From Methanobacteriaceae archaeon (GTDB lineage: Archaea; Methanobacteriota; Methanobacteria; Methanobacteriales; Methanobacteriaceae): 18,004 nucleotides of DNA. Position numbers and translations under genes: made by a program. Positions within the stretch are counted from its first letter, which is position 1, and each line of letters begins with the position of its first letter. The stretch is taken from the NCBI GenBank assembly GCA_030681145.1, contig JAUXXK010000162.1, forward strand, positions 1-18,004, given 5' to 3'. The notes below the pieces were generated by a model that saw only the letters and a program-made list of their open reading frames with translations, searched no databases and had not been told where the DNA came from. Shown here piece by piece: positions 1 through 7,560 of the stretch.

Positions 1-504
1 ATTTTTAGATGCGCACTGTGTAAGTAACGTGCCAGATAAACCGTTTATGTTTCCAAATGGTATTATGGGAAGCCCCATATCTGCTAGTTTCTTAGTTGTT
101 TCTTCGGTGTTTCCAGCAGCTGCAGTGGGTTGGTTTTTTTCTCTGACAACCATACTATTAAATGTAATAAGCTCTTTGCTGTTATTTCTATTCATCCAAT
201 CTACAATAGCACTAGTCATGTCATAAACAACAGTTGGTGGCACTATAAAATCGGATAGGAACAATACTAATCCTTCTGCTTCGTATATTCTGAATGGATG
301 TATGGCTACACCCTTATATAAAACTGCTAATGGTGGAAAATATTTGGATTCAATATATCCTATTTCCTTCATTTTGAGATCTTCTACCAGAAGCCAGCCA
401 ACAATATTTCCAATTAAACCTACTCCAGGAGATCCTTCTAATACAATAGCATCTTCAATATTTTCTGATGTAATAGTACAACATTCTGTTTTATTTTCAA
501 TCAT
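1..504 (-). CDS. PAC2-family protein (proteasome assembly chaperone 2-like), 3' end beyond window
   Basis: Translating the minus strand from ATG at 504-502 gives 168 uninterrupted codons to base 1, so the gene continues past the window edge. The protein opens MIENKTECCTITSENIEDA and then shows the PAC2-family pattern: LEGSPGVGLIGN near residues 23-33, GYIESKYFPPLAV near 49-61, a P-F-R-I-Y stretch near 70-74, and LFLSDFIVPP near 81-90. Archaeal PAC2-like proteins resemble eukaryotic proteasome assembly chaperones, but their role in archaea is poorly defined, so no specific function is claimed. The start codon overlaps the stop of the upstream gene as TAATG, so the two are probably translationally coupled. 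Apparent open frames on the plus strand here are antisense shadows. Family assignment is fairly secure; the missing C-terminal part cannot be judged. Confidence 0.82.
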   Translation of the reverse strand, partial: MIENKTECCTITSENIEDAIVLEGSPGVGLIGNIVGWLLVEDLKMKEIGYIESKYFPPLAVLYKGVAIHPFRIYEAEGLVLFLSDFIVPPTVVYDMTSAIVDWMNRNNSKELITFNSMVVREKNQPTAAAGNTEETTKKLADMGLPIIPFGNINGLSGTLLTQCASKN

Positions 505-953
505 TATGGTGCTCCTCCCGCTCCTCCTAGATTTTTACCAGTGATAGGATCAATATAAATTTCTCCAACATTTTTATTATTCATAGTTATTGGCACGATA
601 TATATTTTTTTTCCATCAACAGTTTTTAATTCAGGAGTACCAGCGGTTGCTCCTTCTTCTTGAATGTATTTTTCAGCTATTTTTTTAGCTTCAGAAGACG
701 ATATTTTCACATCAGAACCTCCATTACTACTATCACTACTAGTTTGAACACTTCCTGATGAAGAAGATGATCCACTTTGTCCTTGTACGTCAGAAGAAGA
801 ACTGGAGGGTTGATCATCTTTTTGACTGGAACTACTACTCTGAGGATTTGTATAATCCCATAATTGTGGTGTCTGGCTAATCTGATAGCTAGCGGCTGCT
901 ACACCTATCAATAGTACTATAACCACAGATATTAATATTTTTGAGCTTATCAT
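504..953 (-). CDS. Exported or membrane-anchored serine-rich protein with C-terminal PepSY-like domain
   Basis: This is a 149-residue protein. Residues 4-22 form a hydrophobic segment after a single Lys, which fits a signal peptide or uncleaved N-terminal anchor. Residues about 39-87 are a low-complexity Ser/Gly/Gln/Asp linker with several runs of five serines. Residues about 85-143 look like a PepSY-type domain: a helix (SEAKKIAEKYIQEEG), a strand pair around KIYIVPITMNNKNVGEIYID, and the closing PITGKNL. The start ATG at 953-951 has a good ribosome site (AAGGTGAG, 4-6 bases upstream). PepSY domains are found in secreted proteins and propeptides and are often linked to protease inhibition, but the partner here is unknown. 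It is the first gene of a unit with the overlapping PAC2 gene. The domain call rests on pattern recognition only. Confidence 0.75.
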   Translation of the reverse strand: MISSKILISVVIVLLIGVAAASYQISQTPQLWDYTNPQSSSSSQKDDQPSSSSSDVQGQSGSSSSSGSVQTSSDSSNGGSDVKISSSEAKKIAEKYIQEEGATAGTPELKTVDGKKIYIVPITMNNKNVGEIYIDPITGKNLGGAGGAP

Positions 954-1396
954 TAACTCACCTTTGAATTATTTTTTATTTACTCTCTTATTAATCACAT
1001 TAATTAATTTCTATCTCAATTATTTAAAAATAATTAAATTAAAAACTGAGATAATTAAATTATTAATAAATTTTATTAAAACATATTATTTGTATTTAAT
1101 AGATTTATATTTATATGCTGAAGATATATATAAACTTTAATTAATATCTTTATTTAAATAATGAATTATAATGATTCATATCTACTTGAAAGTGATCATA
1201 AAGATTAATTATCACGAGTATTTACTAATAATCTATACTTAATCATAAGTCTAATATTATAATATTAAAGGAATTATACTAGAATTAGTCATTATATATA
1301 TATCTTTCATTTTTATTTCAATTGAAAACCTTATAACATATAATAATAGTATATTAAAATGATAGTTTTTAACTTTAAAAACAAGAGGTGATACAT
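954..1396. other. AT-rich divergent intergenic region upstream of frhA
   Basis: This 443-base, extremely AT-rich stretch separates the minus-strand PepSY/PAC2 unit from the plus-strand frh operon. I see no credible coding frame. It contains several TATA-like stretches (for example around 1122-1137 and 1331-1338), a 12-base palindrome at 1316-1327 and a looser inverted pair GTGAT/ATCAC near 1191-1215. It must hold the promoters for both divergent units. The last bases (AGAGGTGAT, 1384-1392) are the frhA ribosome binding site. Confidence 0.7.
1316..1338 (+). promoter_or_regulatory. Candidate frhA promoter: palindrome, BRE and TATA box
   Basis: The purine-rich BRE-like GAAAACC at 1324-1330 is followed by TTATAACA at 1331-1338. 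This resembles the arrangement before the initiator tRNA in this window (GAAACC then TTTATATA). A start site 22-26 bases downstream would fall near 1360 and give a leader of about 37 bases containing the ribosome site. The perfect palindrome TTTCAATTGAAA (1316-1327) overlaps the BRE and could bind a repressor or activator. A second TATA-like stretch at 1350-1358 cannot be excluded. Confidence 0.45.
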
Positions 1397-2614
1397 TTGA
1401 GCGAAAGGATTGTTATATCGCCGACATCACGACAAGAAGGACATGCAGAACTTGTCATGGAAGTCGATGATGAAGGAATCGTGACCAAGGGTCGATACTT
1501 TAGTATTACTCCTGTAAGAGGTCTTGAAAAAATAGTTACTGGAAAAGCCCCAGAGACCGCACCGGTAATGGTACAGCGGATTTGTGGTGTTTGTCCGATA
1601 CCTCACACTTTAGCTTCAGTTGAAGCCATGGATGATTCTCTGGACATTGAAGTACCTAAAGCAGGACGACTTTTAAGAGAATTAACTCTCATGGCCCACG
1701 ATATAAACAGCCATGCTATTCATCATTTTTTAATAGCAGCTGATTTTGTGCCTGAAAATCTTATGGCTACTGCTATAAACTCTGTTTCCGAAATCCGGAA
1801 AAATGCACAGTACGTAGTGGACATGGTGGCTGGTGAAGGTATTCATCCATCCGATGTACGGATTGGAGGAATGGCTGATAACATCAGTGAATTAGCTAGA
1901 AAAAAACTTTACACTAGATTAAAACAATTAAAACCAAAAGTTGATCAACATGTTGAATTGATGATTGGTTTAATTGCTGATAAAGACCTGCCTAAAGGTT
2001 TAGGTGTTCACGGTCAACCAACTCTGGCTAGTGCAAAAATTTACGGTGACAGAACTCAATTTGATCTAGACAGATTCACAGAAGTAATGCCTGAAAGTTG
2101 GTATGATGACGCAGATATAGCTAAAAGAGCTTGTTCTACTATTCCATTATATGATGGGGTTAATGTAGAAGTAGGTCCAAGAGCAAGAGCTTCTGTATTT
2201 GGGGGATTCAAAGACACTGGTGTTGTAGCCCAACATGTGGCTAGAGCTTACGAAATGAAAACTGCTTTATCCAGAGCTATTGCTATTTTGGATGAATTAG
2301 ATACTTCTGCCCCTACTCTAGCTGATTTCGATGTTACTGGTACCAATAAATTAGGAATTGGTGCTATTGAAGGACCAAGAGGACTGGATGTACACATGGC
2401 CCAAGTTGCCAATGGTAAAACTCAGTTCTACAGTGCTTTAGTTCCAACAACCTGGAATATACCTACTATGGGTCCTGCAACTGAAGGTTTCCATCATGAA
2501 TTCGGACCTCACGTAATTCGAGCATACGACCCATGTCTCTCATGCGCTACTCATGTAATGGTAGTGGATGATGAAGATAGTAGTGTCATTAAAAATGAAA
2601 TTATCAGAATTTAA
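1397..2614 (+). CDS. frhA: Coenzyme F420-reducing [NiFe] hydrogenase, alpha (large, catalytic) subunit
   Basis: This is the large subunit of the group 3 F420-reducing hydrogenase, which oxidises H2 at a NiFe centre and passes electrons via FrhG and FrhB to F420 for methanogenesis. Counting from the TTG at 1397, the protein has 405 residues, the usual FrhA length. The N-terminal nickel ligand motif RICGVC gives Cys63 and Cys66; the C-terminal motif DPCLSCATH gives Cys380 and Cys383, with His386 as the expected last residue after FrhD removes the final 19 residues. All ligands are Cys, with no selenocysteine. TTG at 1397 is chosen because AGAGGTGAT (1384-1392) sits about 5 bases before it; the GTG at 1388 is inside that ribosome site. 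It is the first gene of frhADGB, with a 19-base gap to frhD. Confidence 0.97.
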   Translation: MSERIVISPTSRQEGHAELVMEVDDEGIVTKGRYFSITPVRGLEKIVTGKAPETAPVMVQRICGVCPIPHTLASVEAMDDSLDIEVPKAGRLLRELTLMAHDINSHAIHHFLIAADFVPENLMATAINSVSEIRKNAQYVVDMVAGEGIHPSDVRIGGMADNISELARKKLYTRLKQLKPKVDQHVELMIGLIADKDLPKGLGVHGQPTLASAKIYGDRTQFDLDRFTEVMPESWYDDADIAKRACSTIPLYDGVNVEVGPRARASVFGGFKDTGVVAQHVARAYEMKTALSRAIAILDELDTSAPTLADFDVTGTNKLGIGAIEGPRGLDVHMAQVANGKTQFYSALVPTTWNIPTMGPATEGFHHEFGPHVIRAYDPCLSCATHVMVVDDEDSSVIKNEIIRI

Positions 2615-2633
2615 TGGATAAAAAGGGAATAAT

Positions 2634-3110
2634 ATGCCATATGATGCAGAAATAATAGTTGTAGGTTGCGGAAACGTCTTATTTAAAGACGATGGTTTCG
2701 GTCCAGCAGTTATTGTGGCCTTGGAAGAATATTTCAAAGAACATGAAAATGAAAAACCAGAAAATGCTATGTTTATTGATGCTGGAACGGGCGGCCCCCA
2801 TTTCGTATTCTCCCTTCCCCACGACTCCTGGAAAAAAATGATCGTGGTTGATGTGGCTGAATTTAAAGCAGAACCAGGCACACTGAGAAAATTCAATGTC
2901 GATGAAATTCCAAAAGGATCCTATGAAAATATGCACTCTTGGCCGGTAAATCAACCTTTACATGATTTAAATGAAAATATTGATGTAATGGTCATTGGAT
3001 GCAAACCTAAGGAAATTTCTGCCCCGGATGTGGTCATGGGGCTTACTTCCCCAGTAGAAAATGCTATTCCCGAAGCCATTAAAATGATTTTAAAGGAGAT
3101 AGGGGTTTAG
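2634..3110 (+). CDS. frhD: F420-reducing hydrogenase maturation protease
   Basis: This 158-residue member of the HybD/HycI family of nickel-dependent endopeptidases trims the C-terminal tail of FrhA once nickel is inserted. The family signature appears at residues 11-23 (GCGNVLFKDDGFG). Likely metal-site residues are the acidic pair at 19-20, Asp73 in VVDVAEF and His101 in MHSWPV, placed by analogy with HybD. CxPxE near residue 123 and the LTSPVENAIPE tail are also typical. The gene sits between frhA and frhG in the conserved order, and its stop is 3 bases before the frhG start, so coupling is likely. It is not part of the mature enzyme. The ribosome site is weak (AAAGGGAATA), suggesting lower or coupled expression. 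Confidence 0.95.
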   Translation: MPYDAEIIVVGCGNVLFKDDGFGPAVIVALEEYFKEHENEKPENAMFIDAGTGGPHFVFSLPHDSWKKMIVVDVAEFKAEPGTLRKFNVDEIPKGSYENMHSWPVNQPLHDLNENIDVMVIGCKPKEISAPDVVMGLTSPVENAIPEAIKMILKEIGV

Positions 3111-3113
3111 TAA

Positions 3114-3941
3114 ATGAGCTTGATTTCAAAAATAAAGCGATTTTTAGGAATTGAAACTAAACCAGCTAATGAGGAGGCTAAACCAGCAAAATCAGGAGAA
3201 GTTGGAGCTTCAGAACAGGAGGTTGAAAAAGTGGCCGAAGAAAATGCAAAACCAAGAATTGGTTACATCCACCTTAGTGGATGTACCGGAGATGTTATGT
3301 CGTTAAGTGAGAATTACGACATTCTCGCCGAATTACTCACCAACATGGTGGATATTGTTTATGGACAAACCCTGGCAGACGTATGGGAAATGCCAGAAAT
3401 GGATCTGGCACTTGTAGAAGGGTCTGTTTGTCTGCAGGATGAACACAGCCTGCATGAATTGATGGAAGCAAGGGAAAAAGCAAATATGGTATGTGCTTTT
3501 GGTTCCTGTGCTGCTACCGGATGTTTCACTCGATACTCTCGAGGTGGACAGCAAGCAAGACCAGATCATGAATCATTTTTACCTATAGCTGATTTGATTA
3601 AAGTTGATTGTGCCATACCAGGATGTCCTCCGTCCCCTGAAATTATTGCTAAAACAGTAGTGGCTTTAATTAATGGTGATATGGATTACTTACAGCCTAT
3701 GATAGATTTAGCAGGTATGACCGAAGGATGTGGATGCGATCTACAAAAATACGTGGTCAACCAGGCTTTGTGTATTGGATGTGGAACATGTGCCATGTCC
3801 TGCCAGACAAGAGCTGTGGACATGACTAGTGGAAGGCCTGAAGTTAATGGTGACCGCTGTGTAAAATGTGGAATCTGTTACACTCAGTGCCCTAGAAGCT
3901 GGTGGCCGGAAGAACAAATCAAAAAGGACTTAGGACTATAG
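3114..3941 (+). CDS. frhG: F420-reducing hydrogenase, gamma (small, iron-sulfur) subunit
   Basis: This 275-residue electron-transfer subunit links the NiFe site of FrhA to FrhB. Residues 1-47 are a polar Lys/Glu/Ala-rich leader. The hydrogenase small-subunit domain starts at about 48, with IHLSGCTGD (Cys57), Cys127, Cys132, Cys166 and Cys171 available for the proximal cluster. CGC at 206-208 leads into two ferredoxin-type [4Fe-4S] motifs: Cys220/223/226/230 and Cys249/252/255/259. The conserved tail PRSWWPEEQIKKDLGL follows. The ribosome site is inside the end of frhD (AAGGAGAT). The length and features match known FrhG proteins, and nothing appears missing. Confidence 0.96.
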   Translation: MSLISKIKRFLGIETKPANEEAKPAKSGEVGASEQEVEKVAEENAKPRIGYIHLSGCTGDVMSLSENYDILAELLTNMVDIVYGQTLADVWEMPEMDLALVEGSVCLQDEHSLHELMEAREKANMVCAFGSCAATGCFTRYSRGGQQARPDHESFLPIADLIKVDCAIPGCPPSPEIIAKTVVALINGDMDYLQPMIDLAGMTEGCGCDLQKYVVNQALCIGCGTCAMSCQTRAVDMTSGRPEVNGDRCVKCGICYTQCPRSWWPEEQIKKDLGL

Positions 3942-3953
3942 GAGGCTGAAAAA

Positions 3954-4799
3954 ATGGTTTTAGGTACTTACAAAGAAATAGTCTCTGCAAGAGCAACTGA
4001 TAAACAAATCCAGAAAGTTTCTCAAGATGGAGGAATTGTCACAGGATTATTAGCTTTTGCACTGGAAGAAAAAATCATCGAAGGAGCTGTAGTGGCGGGG
4101 CCTGGAAAAGAATTATGGAAACCAGAACCTATGGTGGCCATGACTGCAGATGAAATCATTGCTGCTGCTGGTACCAAATACACTTTCTCTCCTAATGTAA
4201 TGATGTTGAAAAAAGCAGTTCGTCAGTATGGTATTGAAAAATTAGGAACTGTTGCTATTCCATGTCAAACTATGGGTATTCGAAAAATGCAATCCTATCC
4301 GTTTGGTGTGCGATTCCTAGCCGACAAAATAAAATTACTAATTGGTATTTACTGTATGGAAAACTTCCCATTCGCCTCTCTTGAAACTTTTGTTTCAGAG
4401 AAAATGGGGATTAGTACAGACTTAGTAGAGAAAATGGACATTGGTAAAGGTAAGCTATGGGTTTATACTCAAGATGATGTTTTAAGTATACCACTTAAAG
4501 AAACCCATGGATATGAACAGTCTGGATGTAATGTCTGTCTGGATTACGTCGCTGAATTAGGTGATGTGTCCACAGGATCTGTTGGTTCACCGGATGGATG
4601 GTCCACAGTTATAACCAGAACCGATGGTGGAGACACCATATTCAAACAAGCAATAGATGCTGGAATATTCGAGACCAAAGACATGGCTGATGTTAAACCG
4701 GGTCTTGGACTTCTAGAAAAATTATCTGCTCAGAAAAAAGAGAAAAACCAAAAAACAATCGACAAGAGAAAAGAAATGGGATTACCTGTTCCATTCTAA
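3954..4799 (+). CDS. frhB: F420-reducing hydrogenase, beta subunit (FAD, [4Fe-4S], F420 site)
   Basis: This 281-residue subunit carries FAD and one [4Fe-4S] cluster and reduces F420 by hydride transfer. FrhB-like domains also occur in Fpo, Ffd and other F420 enzymes. Seen here are SQDGGIVTGLLAFALE at residues 23-38, typical of the N-terminal FrhB fold, and the cluster cysteines Cys104 (IPCQTMGIR), Cys134 (GIYCMENFPF), Cys192 and Cys195 (GCNVCLDY). The later GDVSTGSVGSPDGWSTVITR stretch is also characteristic. A strong ribosome site (AGGAGG) lies 8 bases before the ATG, 12 bases after frhG. It is the last gene of the operon and is followed by a T-rich terminator. The placement beside frhADG makes the assignment firm. 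Confidence 0.97.
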   Translation: MVLGTYKEIVSARATDKQIQKVSQDGGIVTGLLAFALEEKIIEGAVVAGPGKELWKPEPMVAMTADEIIAAAGTKYTFSPNVMMLKKAVRQYGIEKLGTVAIPCQTMGIRKMQSYPFGVRFLADKIKLLIGIYCMENFPFASLETFVSEKMGISTDLVEKMDIGKGKLWVYTQDDVLSIPLKETHGYEQSGCNVCLDYVAELGDVSTGSVGSPDGWSTVITRTDGGDTIFKQAIDAGIFETKDMADVKPGLGLLEKLSAQKKEKNQKTIDKRKEMGLPVPF

Positions 4800-4823
4800 T
4801 TTCTCTTTTTTATTTTATTTTTC
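4800..4823 (+). terminator. T-rich terminator after frhB
   Basis: Immediately after the frhB stop come TTCTCTTTTTT and further T runs, the usual archaeal oligo-U termination signal. It closes frhADGB before the convergent map gene, about 80 bases on. Confidence 0.6.
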
Positions 4824-4902
4824 AGTAATAACATATTATAAGTTAATTAGTGGCACTATTTTTGTTTAATATTTTACAACACATTTTTATAAAAATTATA
4901 AA

Positions 4903-5829
4903 TTACTCAGTTATTATCTGACAACCATCTGGTTCTACAATAACGGTATGTTCGGCTTGTGAAACCCATGATCCGCTTTTTTCTCTCAGAACATGATAAG
5001 GGTAAACAATCCTAGACTTAATTAACATCCTCATTGATGAATTCAGCCTATTTTCATCAAATCCATCGATAAGCCATCTTTGAGCGAATGGGAGGATGTT
5101 ATATTCCTTTTTTATATGATTGAGAACTTTTTGTGCATGCATTACTCTTAAAGGCCTATCTCTAAGGAAACGGAATATATAACTGTGAGCCATATCAGTA
5201 ACATATCCTATTCCGTCAGTTGCAAAAGGTTCTATTGCCAAAACATCCCCTTCTTCTAATTTATGCCCATTTTTTTCGCTTATACTTGGAACAGAAAGGC
5301 CTGAATGTAAAATCCATTGATCCATACTGTGTCCAGTTAAATTAGCTACAGGAAGAAATCCATGATCTTTAATAGTTTGCTCTACTACGCTTCCTATTTT
5401 TTCAAGTTCTACACCTGCTCTTATGGTACTTATTGCATTTGATAAACCTTCTTTTGATGCTTCGATCATTTTAAGATTTTTTTCTGCCAGCTCTTCACTA
5501 TAATTTTTTTCTCCCAGTTCTTGGTATCCATTAACCAGAATACTAACAGCGCTGTCTGCAATATAACCATTCACATGTGCTCCTAAATCAAGTTTAACTA
5601 TATCTCCTGCATGTATGATGTTTTCATCTCCAGGCGGCGATGTGTAATGTGCGGTTATTTCATTTATGGAAACATTACATGGAAATGCTGGAAAACCCCC
5701 TTTTTCAATAATTTTGTATTCTACAAAATTCACCAGATCAATAATCGGCAATCCATCTTCTATTAATTTAATTGCTTCTTCTCTAATTTCAGAAACAATT
5801 TTTCCTGCTTTTTCATAGGACTTTATCAT
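4903..5829 (-). CDS. map: Methionine aminopeptidase, type II (archaeal)
   Basis: This cytosolic metallopeptidase removes the N-terminal Met from new proteins. Counted from the ATG at 5829-5827 it has 308 residues. The five metal ligands of the pita-bread fold are visible: Asp81 and Asp92 (KLDLGAHVNGYIADSA), His167 (TGHSMDQW), Glu200 (IEPFATDG) and Glu293 (QAEHTVIVEP). His61 (TAHYTSPP) matches the conserved substrate-side His. An insert between His167 and Glu293 with a helical region (about 215-275) marks type II. The frame is open upstream to a TTG at 5883, but that start has no ribosome site. The ATG at 5829 has GTGATC just before it and gives the usual N-terminus (MIKSYEKAGKI). It is monocistronic and convergent with frhB. 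Confidence 0.95.
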   Translation of the reverse strand: MIKSYEKAGKIVSEIREEAIKLIEDGLPIIDLVNFVEYKIIEKGGFPAFPCNVSINEITAHYTSPPGDENIIHAGDIVKLDLGAHVNGYIADSAVSILVNGYQELGEKNYSEELAEKNLKMIEASKEGLSNAISTIRAGVELEKIGSVVEQTIKDHGFLPVANLTGHSMDQWILHSGLSVPSISEKNGHKLEEGDVLAIEPFATDGIGYVTDMAHSYIFRFLRDRPLRVMHAQKVLNHIKKEYNILPFAQRWLIDGFDENRLNSSMRMLIKSRIVYPYHVLREKSGSWVSQAEHTVIVEPDGCQIITE

Positions 5830-6051
5830 AAGATCACTATCTTTGAGATTAATTATAAGATTTAAAGATAATTTATATTCCAAACAAGTTTTTTTAATTT
5901 TTTATTAATTATATGATTTTTTTCATATCAATTCTTTCTTATTAATTCAATTATAATAATATATTTATGCAAACTCCAAAAATTTGAACTGAGCAGACAA
6001 TTAAATATTAATTACATAAAAAACATACTAGATATGGTTTTAATAAGAATT

Positions 6052-6066
6052 TTTTAATATAAATAC
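6052..6066 (+). promoter_or_regulatory. Candidate promoter for the coiled-coil gene pair
   Basis: TTTTTTAATATAAATAC lies about 25-40 bases before the ATG at 6092 and is followed by a strong ribosome site (TTGGAGGAAAA, 6079-6089). It is the best TATA-like element in the 5830-6091 gap, but the whole gap is AT-rich, so the call is tentative. Confidence 0.35.
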
Positions 6067-6091
6067 AAACAAAGATAGTTGGAGGAAAACT

Positions 6092-6520
6092 ATGGCTTCA
6101 AGTACATTTGCAATACCACAAAACATGCTTCTTTTGATTATTGCAGTAATTGCATTAATCACTATAATAATTGTGACTATTCAATGGAGAAGAGTTAGGG
6201 AAACTCAAAATAATGCTATTCTCATTGATAAACAAATAGAACTGAAAAAGATATCTATGGTTGAAAAAGACATGGATTCCAAAAGACTATTAGAAACAGC
6301 AATGCCTTTGCCTAAAGACCAACAAGAAAAACTTACAAGTATTCGCAGGAGTACTTCTGATACAATGCACGAAATTGGATACCTCCATAGTGAAGTAAGT
6401 GAAAGACTGGCCAGACTGGAAGCTCAAACTGAATTCAGAAAACTACAGAAAATGCTCAATGAAATCGAGGTTAAAGAATCTGAGCTCGAAAAAACATTAA
6501 AAGACATTAAAAAGCATTAA
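6092..6520 (+). CDS. Membrane-anchored coiled-coil protein of unknown function
   Basis: I do not recognise a named family in this 142-residue protein. Residues 12-30 are a strongly hydrophobic segment (MLLLIIAVIALITIIIVTI), followed at once by QWRRVR. By the positive-inside rule this gives one transmembrane helix with the long C-terminal part in the cytoplasm. Residues about 43-66 and 78-141 are charged Lys/Glu-rich with regular Leu/Ile/Met spacing, which suggests two coiled-coil stretches broken by a proline-containing link (AMPLPKDQQEK, 70-80). The start is set by GGAGG 7 bases before the ATG. The next gene follows after 12 bases and has the same plan, so they are probably cotranscribed and may form a hetero-oligomer. 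A scaffolding or envelope role is only a guess. Confidence 0.8.
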   Translation: MASSTFAIPQNMLLLIIAVIALITIIIVTIQWRRVRETQNNAILIDKQIELKKISMVEKDMDSKRLLETAMPLPKDQQEKLTSIRRSTSDTMHEIGYLHSEVSERLARLEAQTEFRKLQKMLNEIEVKESELEKTLKDIKKH

Positions 6521-6532
6521 AGGAGATTAATC

Positions 6533-7030
6533 ATGGACCCTGTGTCATTATTGGCTATTTTAATATTGGCTGGAGCGATAGTAGTGCTTCTTTTTTATTA
6601 TTTACAAAACTCCAGTAATGCTAGTGTAGGTAAATTTAGAACTCAAGTATATGAGTTCGGAGACCGTGTAGGTGGAGGTAATGAAACTATGTCCGGTATG
6701 GGTGAAAAAACAGCAGGCATGGGTGAAAAAATGTCTGGAATGAGTGATAAGATCATGGGTAAAGTTAAAGAAGTGCCTATAAGCACGGATCTTCTTTCCA
6801 ACAAAATTGACGCTTTTTTAAACGAAAAAAGCGATGAATTAATTAAAGACTGGGAACTCGCTACTAAATCTGATATCGGTGGCCTTGAAAAAAGGATGGA
6901 TGCAGCTAATCAAAATATTGATGAATTAGAGAACAGGCTTAATGAATACCGTACTCACACCAATAAAAAGATGAAATCCTTTGATGAAAGGTTGAAAAAG
7001 CTGGAAGAAGATGAAGAAACCCCTCAATAA
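6533..7030 (+). CDS. Membrane-anchored protein with Met-rich 7-residue repeats and coiled coil, unknown function
   Basis: This is a 165-residue protein with no recognised family. Residues 5-24 form one hydrophobic helix. A short Gly-rich stretch (GDRVGGGNE, 43-51) is followed by about four imperfect 7-residue units at 53-80: MSGMGEK, TAGMGEK, MSGMSDK, IMGKVKE. The repeat is also visible as a 21-base period in the DNA (6689-6772). Residues about 88-160 are heptad-like and highly charged (IDELENRLNEY, FDERLKKLEEDEE), as expected for a coiled coil. The ribosome site AAGGAGATT lies 6 bases before the ATG, 12 bases after the preceding, similarly built gene. The repeat could be an amphipathic membrane-lying segment, but this is inference. 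A run of eight T follows the stop. Confidence 0.8.
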   Translation: MDPVSLLAILILAGAIVVLLFYYLQNSSNASVGKFRTQVYEFGDRVGGGNETMSGMGEKTAGMGEKMSGMSDKIMGKVKEVPISTDLLSNKIDAFLNEKSDELIKDWELATKSDIGGLEKRMDAANQNIDELENRLNEYRTHTNKKMKSFDERLKKLEEDEETPQ

Positions 7031-7038
7031 TTTTTTTT
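7031..7038 (+). terminator. T8 terminator after the coiled-coil pair
   Basis: Eight T directly follow the TAA stop, with further T-rich sequence behind. This fits an archaeal terminator. The rest of the gap up to the tRNA promoter (7039-7243) shows no gene. Confidence 0.55.
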
Positions 7039-7243
7039 AAATCAATATTTATATTGCAATTTATTTTAAATATTTTTATTATTACATATTAGATTATACA
7101 ATCTTATCAAAGCCATTTTCTATTTAATTTTATGTGGGGGTTTTCTTGATAATCTGAAGATTTTGGATATTCAGTAAATAAAGAAAATATGGGGTTATCC
7201 ACAAAAAAGAATAATTATTTTCATAATTTTTGAATATTCAATG

Positions 7244-7258
7244 GAAACCTTTATATAT
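7244..7258 (+). promoter_or_regulatory. BRE/TATA promoter of initiator tRNA
   Basis: GAAACC (BRE-like, 7244-7249) is followed by TTTATATA (7250-7257). The TATA centre lies about 28 bases before the first tRNA base at 7282, the normal archaeal distance, making this one of the clearest promoters in the window. Confidence 0.7.
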
Positions 7259-7280
7259 GAATATCACTAATGTTTAGTTA

Positions 7281-7356
<76 letters not shown>

Positions 7357-7359
7357 TTA

Positions 7360-7365
7360 TTTTTT
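7360..7365 (+). terminator. Oligo-T terminator of tRNA-Met
   Basis: Six T lie four bases after the discriminator base, a typical tRNA terminator. The stretch 7366-7525 shows only AT-rich sequence. Confidence 0.5.
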
Positions 7366-7525
7366 ATCTCTCATTTAAAAATATTATTAAACCTTTAATT
7401 GAGTATTATCCATTTAAATTAAAAAGATTAATTTTGCTTTAGTAGACTAATTAGCAAAGTTACTTTTAAAACTTTAGATAATAACTAAAATCTTGATAAA
7501 ATTAAATTATTTACATCAGGTTTTT

Positions 7526-7532
7526 ATTTATA
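7526..7532 (+). promoter_or_regulatory. Candidate TATA box of RNase P RNA
   Basis: TTTATAA lies about 30 bases before the inferred 5' end of the RNase P RNA at 7561. The surrounding sequence is AT-rich, so a second candidate near 7544-7552 remains possible, though it is too close to the RNA start. Confidence 0.4.
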
Positions 7533-7560
7533 ATAACCCTATTAAATTTATACTGGGTTT

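Noticed and set aside
29..544. Two plus-strand frames of 65 and 80 codons
   Set aside because: They are antisense to the PAC2 gene, whose minus-strand frame is open across the region and shows clear family motifs.
1388..1396. GTG start for frhA giving MIHLSER
   Set aside because: The GTG is part of the GAGGTGAT ribosome site. TTG at 1397 gives the standard 405-residue protein with His386 as processing point.
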